Source: Prostheceraeus crozeri | Lineage: Eukaryota; Platyhelminthes; Polycladida; Euryleptidae | Direction of reading: 5' to 3' | DNA length: 64,000 nucleotides | NCBI GenBank assembly: GCA_907163375.1 | Contig: CAJQUW010016182.1 | Location: 1 to 64,000 of the forward strand | Shown: in pieces, positions 7,724 to 17,645 of the stretch | Numbering within the stretch: position 1 is the stretch's first letter | How the letters are laid out: every line of letters begins with the position of its first letter | The notes under the pieces: generated by a model | The model's input: only the letters and a program-made list of their open reading frames with translations | Databases searched by the model: none | What the model was told of the DNA's origin: nothing | Translations under genes and position numbers: made by a program

Positions 7724-8200
7724 TTTATAATAAAAAAATTTCTTAAGGGACCCCTAGAAGACAGAAGGGAGGGGGTATTGATTTAAAACTGTTCTCTAAT
7801 GATGTCTTTCCTTACTACTTATTCGATTTTGAAATGATTATATTATAATTATTCTAATCTATATTGTTTTATATATTTCCATTTTCTTCATGAACTTCAT
7901 TTGTAAAATATGTTTCATCGTTAAAATGATTGTTTAAAATTGTCATAACAACTATCCCGCATGTCGCCGTCCATGCGTTCTAAATTTAGAAGAAGAATTT
8001 TATTGTCATTTGCTTTTATTGTCAATGCACTCTTATGTGCTTAATCTATTCATGTCTTCACAATGGGAAGTACTTTACTACCCGTATGTGTTTGGCAAAC
8101 GCTAAATGAATTTTGCAAATCGATTTCTAAAACTGAATTTGAAAATAGACTTTGCAAATGGATTTTGAAAATAGATTTTGAAAACAGATTCTGAAAATAA
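7724..8200. other. Non-coding right part of element 1
   Basis: I see no gene. The stretch drops from the gene block into moderately AT-rich sequence; 8090-8200 has short degenerate repeats of a GATTTTGAAAATAGA type word. Confidence 0.5.
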
Positions 8201-8293
8201 TTTACGTAGGGGTAAATTGAAATGTCAAAACTTTACGCACGCGTAAGTTGAAATGTCAAAAGTTTACCGATGGGTAAATTGAAATGACAAATG
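8201..8293. repeat. Three-copy 31-bp repeat with TTAC/GTAA palindromes
   Basis: Units start at 8201, 8232 and 8263: TTTACGTAGGGGTAAATTG-like, then AAATGTCAAAA. Each has TTAC and GTAA flanking a variable core, a small palindrome. The cores vary while the arms are kept, as in a binding site. Confidence 0.75.
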
Positions 8294-8744
8294 ATTGCGC
8301 TGTTCAACATAATTTTAGGGAAAAGCTGCTAGATGTTTCTCTCTCTTCAATCTCTGTCTCTCTCTTCAATTATCAGGCAGTGTACGGGTTCATTGAATAA
8401 TTTTGAGTTTATGAGTTACAATGATCTTCTATTTCACACAATTAGTACTTTAAATAATGTTGAGCATACAATAACGAAGAATGACTAAGTAATAATTGCG
8501 TCTTCTTAATTTATCATAGTGCTCTAATCTTAATAATAATTGAGAACCATTTCACTTATTTTTAATTGAGATAACGAAGGATATATTCTTGAGGTTCCTT
8601 CCATTTCTGAAGTTCCTTCCATTTTTGTTTCATCCATTTCTGAAGTTCCTTCCATTTTTGTTTCATCCATTTTTAAAGAAATATTTTTAGTCACATGATA
8701 TATTTTAAAAACCTGAAAGATGGATAAAATTCATGAATTTGAAA
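8294..8744. other. Non-coding stretch with CCTTCCATTT repeats
   Basis: No gene. Around 8584-8675 a word of the type TGAAGTTCCTTCCATTT recurs three times, with GTTTCATCCATTT between. Otherwise low-complexity AT-rich DNA. Confidence 0.5.
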
Positions 8745-9075
8745 TTCTCAACTTTTATGATTTTCGGTGTCCTAGAACGGTCATGATTTAAGCAATGAAA
8801 ATCGAACCGAAGGTTCTAGGGCTTCGCCCGATTGTAATTCTCAAATTTGAGATACTCAACTTTTATAATTTTTAGTGTCCTAGAACGGTCATGATTTAAG
8901 CAATGAAAATTGTAATTCTCAAATTTGAGATTCTCAACTTTTATAATTTTTAGTGTCCTAGAACGGTCATGATTTAAGCAATGAAAATTGTAATTCTAAA
9001 ATTTGAGATACTCAACTTTTATGATTTTCGGTGTCCTAGAACGGTCATGATTTTGAGGGTGAAAATTGTAATTCT
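8745..9075. repeat. Four-copy 78-bp tandem repeat
   Basis: GTGTCCTAGAACGG recurs at 8767, 8875, 8953 and 9031; the last two intervals are exactly 78 bases and the first is 108, that is 78 plus a 30-bp insertion. Units include TCAACTTTTAT and TCATGATTTAAGC words. A diverged partial unit (GGTGTCCTGGACCGG) is at about 9220. Confidence 0.9.
8803..8832. repeat. Double-hairpin element, copy 3, inserted in a tandem unit
   Basis: GAACC-GAA-GGTTC (8804-8816) followed by GGGC-TTC-GCCC (8819-8829). The three other 78-bp units lack exactly these 30 bases and are continuous across the site, with AT on both sides of the insert. Confidence 0.9.
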
Positions 9076-9107
9076 CAAATTTGAGATTTTGAAAAATTTG
9101 AAAATTG

Positions 9108-9202
9108 AGTACTTTTAAAAACGACATAAATTCATGAATTTAGTCCCTTTTTCAGGTTTTTAAGACCTAAATTCATGAATTTATGTCGTTTTTAAAAGTA
9201 CT
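9108..9202. repeat. Perfect inverted repeat, 35-bp arms
   Basis: Arm 9108-9142 and arm 9168-9202 are exact reverse complements around a 25-base loop; each arm itself holds the palindrome AAATTCATGAATTT. It sits at the right edge of the AT-rich block and may mark the end of element 1. Confidence 0.9.
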
Positions 9203-9235
9203 ATTTTTTTTGATTTTATGGTGTCCTGGACCGGT

Positions 9236-9810
9236 CTTCTTCCCATTACTAACGAGCACGTTGTCTAATTATGTGCTTCAAGCGGTAAAGAAGTCCTCAT
9301 TCATCCAACATGAGTAGCGAGTTACCACAAGGCTACTGAATATGATCGGGAGTGTTCCCTTATTTGAATGTAGCACAGTCCCTCTTCATGTCGTGGCTTT
9401 TCCTCATTATCAACAAATAACAAATGCTAGCTAGCATTGGTATTACTCGGTTTTCACCATGCCCCACTGATGTCAATCGAAAATGCACCTGCCGGCACAA
9501 GACTTCTGGACGATAGACCGCTAAATATGTTCTTCTACGAGCCCGACGCTGACCCGGCGAATTCAGTAGTGCACATCGGAATCTTCTCCCTAAGATATCG
9601 AAGACTGCTTGAAAACTTGAATAATCCCTACCAACGTCTACTATTTCATTGATGCAACTTTTTCGTTGTGTTATTCAAGATTTGTTTAATAGATTTTTCT
9701 TAAAAGAACTTGGGGTAGCAAATGACCTTTTTTTGGTTATCATTGAGTTTTGAGAAGTTCTGTGCGATATTTTTGGGCTTTCTTTATTAATTCTGTCTTA
9801 CTTTACTTCT
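9236..9810. other. Host flank with a possible small exon
   Basis: Base composition changes to that of the host. A 71-codon open frame at 9437-9652 on the plus strand (ending NNPYQRLLFH) has more coding-like composition than its surroundings and could be a last exon or a short remnant. I see no recognised domain, and splice sites cannot be fixed. The rest shows nothing I can name. Confidence 0.3.
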
Positions 9811-9892
9811 ATTTTTCTAGTATTTCATTAATAGTATATGTTGTAGTCCTTCTTTGCTTCAGCAACTGCTTCTTGAAAGTGCCGGTTTGACC

Positions 9893-10252
9893 CAGGGATG
9901 CGGAGTCGGAGTCCCAGAGTCTTGTAGTTTTTGCTGGAGTCTGATAGAGACTGGAGACTGGAGAAAAACTGTGTGAAGTACACATCAAGAAGGTGGAGGA
10001 ACCGAGTCGTATGCGTACAACTGAAAGCGACATCTGATAAACTTTCATCGCAGATGACTGATTAGCAATTGATGTAGCAATGATCACTAGAAATAGGTTC
10101 AGGAAAGCCTATAATGATCAATGATGTAGGTTACCAGGTATTTTTAATAACTAGGCTTTATATACTTGCCATCCGGGGTCAGAGTCGAAGTCCTATCAAC
10201 CTCCGGAGTTGGAGTCGGAGTCCTATCAAAATGATAAGACATCGCATCCCTG
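9893..10252. mobile_element. hAT-like MITE, 360 bp
   Basis: Terminal CAGGGATGCG and its complement CGCATCCCTG at the two ends, with GGAGTCGGAGTC repeats inside both. Flanked by 8-bp near-duplicates GTTTGACC (9885-9892) and GTTTGAAC (10253-10260), 7 of 8 matching, as expected for hAT. No ORF of its own. A truncated relative is at 25889-25950. Confidence 0.75.
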
Positions 10253-10260
10253 GTTTGAAC

Positions 10261-11970
10261 ACAGCTCCTAAACATGCGCTTGACTGTTCATCATCCTTTT
10301 GCATATTTTATTGTACACTGACGATAAGTGGTGGACGGGAATATATCACGTGATCACTTGATGATTATTTTTAAGAATCAACAATTTACGAGTCAACAAC
10401 ACTTCTGTCCTTTCCCACATTTCAATAGAGAAAGACGACCGCAGGCTTTTGCACGCCATGTCACCTACTGAAGTCACATCGGAAAGAGATGGAAGAACAA
10501 TGCTCAACAGTTAAGATTGATCTTTAGCGAAATGATGTCTCCTATGTTATAGTGGGATAACCAAGGGTAGTCGATGAACACTGATGAACATAAACCATGA
10601 ATCCAACTAGAGAGTAGTCGAGACTTATCGAAACGGGGAAATGACCATAACATAGTTAGGCTAGATTTTGTATTGTGATCTCAATTAATAATGTGAATAT
10701 ATCACAATTTTGAATAGTTCTAATTGAAACATACACGAGCCACAATCAAGCAATACTGATCTTTCCATACAGTGTATACCTTCGCCTATTCTGCAGAATT
10801 CTCGACTTGAATGGAAAACCACAGAGATAAATAAATTGCTTTGTCTGCGTTGTTTGGTCTAGAGGTGACATTTTTTGATACTAATGGTCACACTTAGAAC
10901 TAGTCCCGAGGGGCACGAAGATCAATTTTCCATTTAAAGTAATGCAAATTCAAGCCTGGATTCTGACAAACTATATCATTGACACGCATTTGAACGTTCA
11001 CAGTCAGCAAATTTAGATCGTGAGGAGTCCAGCGATGTGACTAATATTTCCATTTAATGAGTCTATCACGGAGAAACATTGAATAAAAAACAAGTACTGG
11101 TCAAGTGGCAGATGTTCAGACAATTATCAGATGTTCAGAAAACGATAGCTAGTGTGTTCTCTAATACTACTTTTCTTACGCATTGCGTGCGCTTAACGAA
11201 TCACGTAAGACAAAGGGAGATATCTCTCCATCTCTCTGCCATTGCATGCCGAATCTCTGAGTCTCTGCCACGACAGCCGAATCCATCTCCATGTGTAAGA
11301 CACAAAATCTGTCATCATGATCACCATCTATCCACATAACTATACCAAGCTCATTGTTCCTAGGTAAGAGTCGCATTTTGTAGCTGCAATGAAATTGCAC
11401 ACACCGCAATACTCTCAAACAATAGTCGACATTGAATAATCAGTGAGAGCTTTGGCCGGCAGCCAGTGGTATATGTGCTATAATATCACACAACGTTTTC
11501 ACCGTGCCAGTCATTGATGAGTCCTCCGAAGAGACGGTCGAGTGAACCAATTTTCGTACTCTCGTGAACTTCTGAACTCTAAGAATCTGACAGACCAACA
11601 TTGACGAGACAAGTTGTGCGCAATGATCTGAATTGTTCGAGTCTGAAGGAATCGTTGGCGATCGGAGCATTTTGAAGGAATTCACAGCAATTCGAAATCG
11701 ACGCGCGACTTTTTTCTATCGCTGTTAGGTATTAGGAACTCTTTTTTGCCCGCTGGCTGAGTTCCTGCATGTGCCATCGTTTTGAATTTGTTTCCACTCC
11801 TAGTGAAGTGAAAGATTTGAACAATATAATTGTGGGAATCTATCATATTTCTCAATATAATTGTGGGAATCTATCATATTTCTATTGTTGTTTAGAGCAT
11901 GAAATGAACATCACCATCAAAATCCTCACATGCCAAACATTTCATCCAATTCTGCTGCATTTCATTTCAG
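10261..11970. other. Upstream region of gene A
   Basis: Matches 26465-28186 in copy B. I see no convincing gene. It presumably holds the promoter and an upstream non-coding exon of the gene at 11971. A 31-bp direct duplication is at 11822-11883. Confidence 0.5.
11822..11883. repeat. 31-bp tandem duplication upstream of gene A
   Basis: Units 11822-11852 and 11853-11883 are identical; copy B has one diverged unit only, so the duplication came after the segmental duplication. Confidence 0.9.
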
Positions 11971-12792
11971 ATGCGTTTCCTGATCGTCGTTCTTTTTCGA
12001 ATCCGCGGCGCTCAAACCGATGTTGTTTCACACAAATTCAAAGCTGAGCAGAAAGATTATTGCTTGGAAGTTGGAGCCAATGTCTCCTCTTCTAATGTTG
12101 CCTCAGAAATTGATTGCGCTCGACATTGCCTCTCAGCGCCTTCTTGCTGTGCATTCATGCTTCGACAGAGTCCAACTCGCTGTCTGATTCTCGACACGGC
12201 TCAATGCGATGAGCGACTGAAATATTTCTCCACTGGTCGATGCGTTCGCTACCGCCGTATGACCCGCAACACTAGCAAGTCGGCGTGTCCATCAATCTTC
12301 TCCACCACCTTCAAGTCTGCACCCAATCGCGCGTTTTATTTCTCAGACGAAAGAGTGGCACTCAGAGATTCCAGGAAATACTGCGAGGACAAAGGCGGAC
12401 GTGTGATTGAGCAATACCCGGTTGCATTCATGAAAGAGTTTATCAAAATAATGAAATCGGATATCCTTTCTGCCATGAAGTCGAAATTCTGCAGTAGTAC
12501 ATGCATGGATGGCGAGATAACCTGGAGTTGCGCAGTTATTGTCGGATTAGTTGATGTCGCTAACGGGAGTCAAATCTGGCCAAACCAAAATATCATTTAC
12601 AATTCTATAAGTTATGAACATGAATTTGGTACATATATAAATTGGTTTAGAACCAAAGAAAGCACAGATCCGATTGTCTTATGGATAAAATTCAATTATA
12701 ATGAAAGTGTTCCTGACCCAATACCGTTTACTACCCGCTTTCCGGCAGCACATAGAATGCTGATAGCATGTGAATGTTCATTACAAAACTAG
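11971..12792 (+). CDS. Secreted PAN/apple plus C-type-lectin-like protein, gene A
   Basis: A 273-residue intact ORF. The ATG directly follows TTTCATTTCAG, so coding begins right after a spliced 5' UTR intron. MRFLIVVL and the following 6 residues look like a short signal peptide with cleavage near Ala14. Residues about 31-90 have a PAN/apple-like cysteine pattern (CARHCLSAPSCCAF, CLILDTAQC, GRC). From about residue 104 a C-type-lectin-like domain follows (ACPSIF, SRKYCEDKGGRV, WSCAVIVGLVD, SQIWPN, ACECSLQN). The calcium-site EPN/QPD and WND motifs are not evident, so sugar binding is doubtful. A secreted adhesion or defence role is plausible. The paralogue in copy B has 276 residues; gene A has two extra cysteines (C31, C178). 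Confidence 0.75.
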   Translation: MRFLIVVLFRIRGAQTDVVSHKFKAEQKDYCLEVGANVSSSNVASEIDCARHCLSAPSCCAFMLRQSPTRCLILDTAQCDERLKYFSTGRCVRYRRMTRNTSKSACPSIFSTTFKSAPNRAFYFSDERVALRDSRKYCEDKGGRVIEQYPVAFMKEFIKIMKSDILSAMKSKFCSSTCMDGEITWSCAVIVGLVDVANGSQIWPNQNIIYNSISYEHEFGTYINWFRTKESTDPIVLWIKFNYNESVPDPIPFTTRFPAAHRMLIACECSLQN

Positions 12793-12945
12793 CTCCCACT
12801 ACATTGTAAGTCACAATTTGCTAATGCTGAGGCACTTTGTTACTAAAACCCTGATTTGACGTCCTTGTGGATCAACCGTCAGAGACCTATGGGGTTCCAG
12901 TGGACCCGGATCCAAATTTTCTATGTCACTTCTTCTACACTAGGT

Positions 12946-13331
12946 AGGTAACATGCCACCCTCAATTACGCGTAATTACACATGACCCTAAACATCCGTG
13001 GCTACGCGTGACATTTCTGCAACATCTGTCGGCAGTCCTGTTATATAGACTTTGCGTCTCATGTGTCTGTATGTATCAGAGGCTAAACAATGTGATAGGA
13101 CCTGAATTTCATGCTCAGGGAAGACAGAACATCAACGCAGACAACCGTAGACGACGCACAAACTATAAACGCACGCCCACACGCATTCTTGAATATTCCC
13201 CATGTTTTGACAGCATCAGATCTCGTGATTGCTGACTCATAGCGCATCGCTTATGTACGCGCGTAGAGGTATAAACTGCCCTTAACCAGGGATGTTTGGG
13301 GTGCTCCGTAATTACGCGTGGCAATGTCACT
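12946..13331. mobile_element. MITE with CGCGTAATTAC-type inverted ends (copy A)
   Basis: Left end has ACATGCCACCCTCAATTACG and CCTAAACATCC; the right end carries the reverse complement of similar words (AAACATCC, GTAATTACGCG, GGCAATGTCAC). Relatives are at 29172-29541 (whole) and 55771-56085 (right end lost). The internal frame starting MTFLQHLSAVL is shared by the copies but has no recognised domain. Superfamily not determined. Confidence 0.7.
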
Positions 13332-13479
13332 TTTTGCATCGACGGTATATTAACCTGTCATGTCCATGCATTATCATCATTTCTGACAATGATTTTGCAT
13401 GTGATATTTCATTTCAATTGAATTATTACGATAACGGGAGAGTGGTTTACTGACTCACTGGACCCTCCCGCAGGCATCA

Positions 13480-13676
13480 GAGGGTGTGGAAATTCCAAAC
13501 TTGCACGGGACGAGATTTCTGTGTTGCATTCCCAACCCATTCGTGCTGTATTCCAATGGGAATTACCACAGGAACTTCAACTTCAAAAGCAATATTTAAA
13601 ATTTACGATTATTTCCCGTAATGGTCCCCATATTCCAAGCAGGTATTTGATCAGCTTTGCCGACAGAAGCCCCTAG
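13480..13676 (+). other. Possible terminal exon remnant (copy A)
   Basis: An open stretch from the TCAGAGGGTGTGG motif to a stop at 13674-13676 reads SKLARDEISVLH and ends ISFADRSP. Copy B has the same open stretch (29690-29889). About 13 of 62 residues differ between copies, which argues against strong constraint. It could be a non-coding part of a repeat. Confidence 0.3.
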
Positions 13677-14305
13677 CAGCTACGTTAGGGAATATTCTAT
13701 ACCACTGGAAGTCTATAGGTACCGAAACAAGTGTAGGCCCACCAGAGTAAGAAAGATTATCTACTTATTTAGGATTTATTGTCAAATGTTCTCTTGATTT
13801 CTGTAGTAATAACTACACAAAGCATACAGTAAGCATATAGTATATAGAGCATTGGATGACGAGACTTGATGTTGGGTGGGGTATTGGTTGAGATTGTTCA
13901 TAACTACAGAATCTAGCGCAAAGGCGAGTATCTCGACTGGTAAATAAGTGTTTGTTCGGAGACGTTCTTCGGCATATTCTCTACAGAGTGAAGAAGACAA
14001 CCTGTGTAGAAATGACTTTCTGTCAAATTTGTATTCGTTCGTCGTTGAAATGACGAACGCATTGAAAGCTAAAATATCTATACAGTTGTAGAATATCAGC
14101 ATTGGTCATCTAACAGTTTTTCTTCAACAAGAAAAAAGTTCACCAGCTTCATCCATTCGATTCTCTCCTCCTTTGCCTTCATTATAATCCATCATCATGT
14201 ATGGCTTCTGCTTTGCATCGTTATTTACGTCTGTGTTTGTATGAGATGAACTCAGAAGGATAACTTGCTTGTTACGTTTGGGGCAGTATGAGGCATAGAG
14301 TAAGT

Positions 14306-15716
14306 ATATGTAGGTAGAGTGTCGACTCAAAAAAGTGTCTGCATCTAGTGAAATATTTTCTATCAAAATATTCAGCTTTTTGCGGAGACTACGTTCCTGC
14401 GTTCCAAAAAAATTATTTGAACAGTTTTGAAAAAGCTATAATTTTGCAAATTTATATACTATTGACTCGAAGCCACTTTATAAGTAGTATGAAGCAAGTT
14501 GAATATGAGAAGGAATGAGTATTTGCTAACAAGCATTGGAACGAGGCGGAAATTATGCTGATGATCAAGGAACCTTCATGAACTGCAATATAATGGAAGT
14601 GTTGAAGGAAAACTTCAGATCTTATTTTGCTTTCTTGTCAGAAATGTCATCCTCTCAATTCAATTTTCATCGGAATGATTTTATAATTCACTAAATGCAT
14701 GTTTCATTTCTTGAATCTGATGTGGAAAGTGATGTGGAACCATTTACATATTTTTCAGTAAATTGAAATCATTGTCTTGGATTGCGTTCTTTTGCTCTAC
14801 CAGTGGCACTTTGCTTGTGATATGATCACGTTTAAGACAATTTTCGAGGTTGAGCATGAAAGTAATTGGAGCCTATCGAGTTGCGAATTGAGCATACATT
14901 TCCTCTCGAATGCTGTCATGGCACAGTTGATCTGTAAAATGCGATCATTCTTTCTGCATTGCTATCACGAACAGTCAATTCCGTGGTAATTTCTTCAAAA
15001 CTGCAAAAATTTTTATATCCCACATTTGGAAACAATGCCCAACTGTGTTCACCTCGAGTTCATTTAATAAAATCGAAGCTGTATACACATTGTCGATTTG
15101 ATGAATGCTGAGTTGCTACGTAATATACTCGTACCTATACTCCATAGAGTAAGTATGTTAGGTAGAGTGGTAACTCCGCATTTATGAAATCCCCAATGTG
15201 TATACACTTTCGAGTTTATTAATTGAACTCAAGGGAGATACATTCGGAATTGTTTCAAAATGTGAGATACACACATTTAAGCAGTTTTGAAGAAATTACA
15301 AGGGAATTGACTGATCATGATAGCAAAGCAGAAGGAAATGATATTATTTTACAGATTGTTCGTGTCATGACAGCCTTGGAGAGGTAATGTTTGAGGTAAT
15401 GAAGACACCTCCTATTGCCTTCATGAATTAGAAATATGAAATTTCTGCCAAGAAAGCACAATAGTATGTCGACTTTTTCATGAAGACATCCATTATAAAA
15501 CGGATCATGAAATTCCCTTGATAATTAGCTCAATTTCCGCTTAGTTAGGATGCTTATTAGCAAATATTAATTCCTTTTGATATCCAACTTGTTACATACT
15601 ACTTACATAGAGGAGTCAACTCGGTAGTATATAAATTGGCAAAATTTTTACTTTTTTAGAACTGGTCAAATAATTTTTTGGACCACACTTTTTTGAGTCG
15701 ACACTCTACCTATATG
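14306..15716. mobile_element. Long foldback element (copy A)
   Basis: Terminal AGGTAGAGTGTCGACTC at left and its complement at right. The left half (to about 15140) and right half are largely reverse complements of each other, giving a giant imperfect hairpin. No transposase is visible inside. Other copies: about 30500-33758 (with a Tc1 inside) and 57930-60665 (left half, with a hAT-like insert). ATAGAGTAAGTAT words occur at the end and centre. Superfamily undetermined. Confidence 0.8.
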
Positions 15717-15774
15717 CAAAACACATTACTTATATCAAAATATATTAGTTATCTTCTTGAATATCAATATGAAA

Positions 15775-16215
15775 TAGTATATTGATCCTATAGAGGACTT
15801 CTCTGAGACGCCTAGGCATAGGCATATTGTAAACCAAGGATGATGATCCAATCTCATGACTCCGAACATGTTTAGATTTTTCTTTCAGCGTAGAAATCGA
15901 GATACATTCCGCTTTGTCAATGCTCTAGCTTCAGTGTTTGCCACAAATGTTGTCATAACAGAGAGTTGGGCCGCAATTAAACCTTTTTTAATTCCGTCAA
16001 CATCCGAATTTCACAATTCAATCTCTCCATACATGAGAGTTTGCATGAAATTCATTTTTCCCACCATGGCAGAGTTGCGTCGATATTCCAGGAGAAAAGA
16101 CAAGCAAGATGTAGGCCTACACCAACATTGTAACTGCAAAGCTCTCGATGTTCATGGATATTCACCAATGTACGGTGCTCTAGCAGGACAATGCACCTTG
16201 TCGTGGATCAAGAAT
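15775..16215 (-). pseudogene. Old Tc1-like transposase remnant, minus strand (copy A)
   Basis: The minus strand near 15780-15900 reads STLKEKSKHVRSHE then MPMPRRLREVL, recognisably the C-terminal part of the transposase found on the plus strand just to the right (LKEEIKRVW, PRCLR). The remainder is too decayed to read. With its neighbour it forms a head-to-head pair of C-terminal parts. The same arrangement is kept in copy B (33830-34260). Confidence 0.5.
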
Positions 16216-16229
16216 TTCTAAAGATCAGT

Positions 16230-16445
16230 TTGGTCTGAATGGGATTGAGGTCCTGATATGGCCAGGTAATAGCCCAGACCTCAATCCCATCGAATATCTG
16301 TGGCATCCAATGAAGCCTCGTATTGACAGAGGTAAAGGCACCTCGATTACTGCGTTGAAAGAAGAAATCAAACGTGTCTGGACTCATGAGACAGTCCAGA
16401 ACGACGCACATCCTTGGCCAACAGCATTCCCAGGTGTCTGAGATA
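16230..16445 (+). pseudogene. Tc1/mariner transposase C-terminus remnant (copy A)
   Basis: Reads WPGNSPDLNPIEYLWHPMK, the Glu-bearing motif III of Tc1-type DDE transposases, then a helix region (LKEEIKRVW). Shortly after, the frame is lost compared with copy B, where 34284-34505 stays open to PRCLR. Only the last third of the enzyme is present, so it is dead. AATGGGATTGAGGTC and GACCTCAATCCCATC inside it are reverse complements. Confidence 0.75.
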
Positions 16446-16712
16446 ATGAAGTCCTCAATAAAAAAGAACATCCTATTCGCTACTGAAATACAAGACAACA
16501 CATTGTTTTTGACATTGTACGGTGCTGTTGAGTTTTACATTTCGAATTTTAGAGATTGTGAGCAAGTCTGATAATATATATGAAATACATGAATCCATTA
16601 CGTTTTTCTTAAGTTAGCCAAACTTTTTGCGGTACCTGTACCTTGTATGTACATACATGTAGACCCTACATGATATGCCTAAATCAAGTCTTGATACCTT
16701 GAATGACATTGC

Positions 16713-17568
16713 AACCTGTTCCATTCAATTTAAAACATTCAGTTAAGAACGAGCTTTATTCTACTACAAAAAGAATATGACTGCGACGAACTTACTAACG
16801 TAACTAAATACCGTATTGCAGGTCTCTCTTATCCACTACATCGCCGTGAAACCGTTGCACATGATTGTAGTGTTGCTCACATGCAATTAGATCACTTTTA
16901 TCTCTCACTGCCCTTATCGAATATAGTCTCCATCACTCGAAGTCTGTGTTCAGTTTGGGTCAGATTACCTGAGCCGTTCAAAATGTCTGTCATTTGGCCA
17001 CTCAAGTCATTTTTACACTGACCCTTCACTGATGACGAGAGGTATTTGATAGGGCTCAAGAGAGTCAAATAAGGAGCCATTCTGAAGATGCATAATCTGG
17101 AGTATTCAGGTTTTGAAGCTGTGAAATTCTCGATGGAAGAATGCGACGGAGCGTTGTCAATCACAACTATCACATTTTGTAGAGCTCCTCGTTCTAGCAA
17201 TAGTCCTTCAAGGGCTCTTGACATAATATCGTTGTATCGCTCACCTTTTATTGATCCTCTGCAAATATCATAATGTGCCATGCCTCACTTGCCGATGAGA
17301 CTCCAACAATGAATGTTTGCGCCTCTGCTGCTGGGCAGAGGTATGCGGCATCGAACACCACGAAGTGATCGTCCTTCACGCCGGCCACAGAATAGATTGA
17401 TTTTTGTCTCATCTTGGTAGAATATCTCTTTTTGTAATGCTGTTTGTTGCATGAGATGTCTAATAAAGTCGGCACGCTTTTATCATTGATTGTTTCAATG
17501 TCATTTTGTTTTTGTAGTAGAATAGAGCTCGTTCTTAACTGAATGTTTTAAATAGAATGGAACAGGCT
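16713..17568. repeat. Inverted repeat bracketing a flipped transposase block (copy A)
   Basis: Arms about 16713-16772 and 17508-17568 share GAACGAGCTTTATTCTACTA-type sequence in opposite orientation. The block between them (16898-17475) runs opposite to its counterpart in copy B. Right of the arm, a TGGAACAG/TTTAAAT word recurs about four times (to 17645). Confidence 0.8.
16898..17475 (-). pseudogene. IS630/Tc1-like DDE transposase remnant (copy A)
   Basis: Two consecutive minus-strand frames: one with FVVFDAAYLCPAAEAQTF, the next with VIVVIDNAPSHSSIE, whose IDNAPSH is the second catalytic Asp motif of IS630/Tc1/pogo-type enzymes, then RMAPYLTLLSPIKYL in the place of the Glu motif (Glu replaced by Lys here). 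The N-terminal DNA-binding part is missing. It is flanked by the inverted arms described separately, and the copy B counterpart lies on the plus strand at 34700-35163. Inactive. Confidence 0.6.
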
Positions 17569-17645
17569 TTAAATTGAACAGCACATTTCTAAATTGAATG
17601 GAACAGACTTTAAATAGAACGGAACAACTTTTTATTAGAATGGAA

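Larger units (their letters stand above)
1..9235. mobile_element. Polinton/adintovirus-like element 1 (left end outside window)
   Basis: A block much more AT-rich than the DNA to its right, with closely packed virus-type genes. Parts seen: zinc-knuckle protein, fibre-like protein, small basic proteins, capsid protein, pX-like protein, phospholipase A2 domain, integrase and an adenain-like protease. This set (integrase, adenovirus-type protease and double-jelly-roll-type capsid) defines the Polinton/adintovirus group. DNA polymerase B and packaging ATPase are not seen and may lie left of base 1. The right limit is placed after the last hairpin and repeat unit; no terminal repeat pair can be tested because the left end is missing. 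Most ORFs are long and open, so it looks young and nearly whole, with about one to three breaks. The call as virus-like is firm; the exact lineage is inference. Confidence 0.8.

Noticed and set aside
1-9235. Bacterial or mitochondrial contamination
   Set aside because: AT-rich with hairpins, but the genes (capsid, PLA2, adenain, Polinton integrase) are those of a eukaryotic virus-like element, and the sequence runs on into host DNA.
14124-14366. Minus-strand ORF as a host gene
   Set aside because: Not kept open in copy B; no domain; partly within the foldback tip.
16240-16310. Regulatory hairpin (AATGGGATTGAGGTC and its complement)
   Set aside because: It lies in the transposase coding sequence in both copies and arises from the codons for GIEV and DLNPI.
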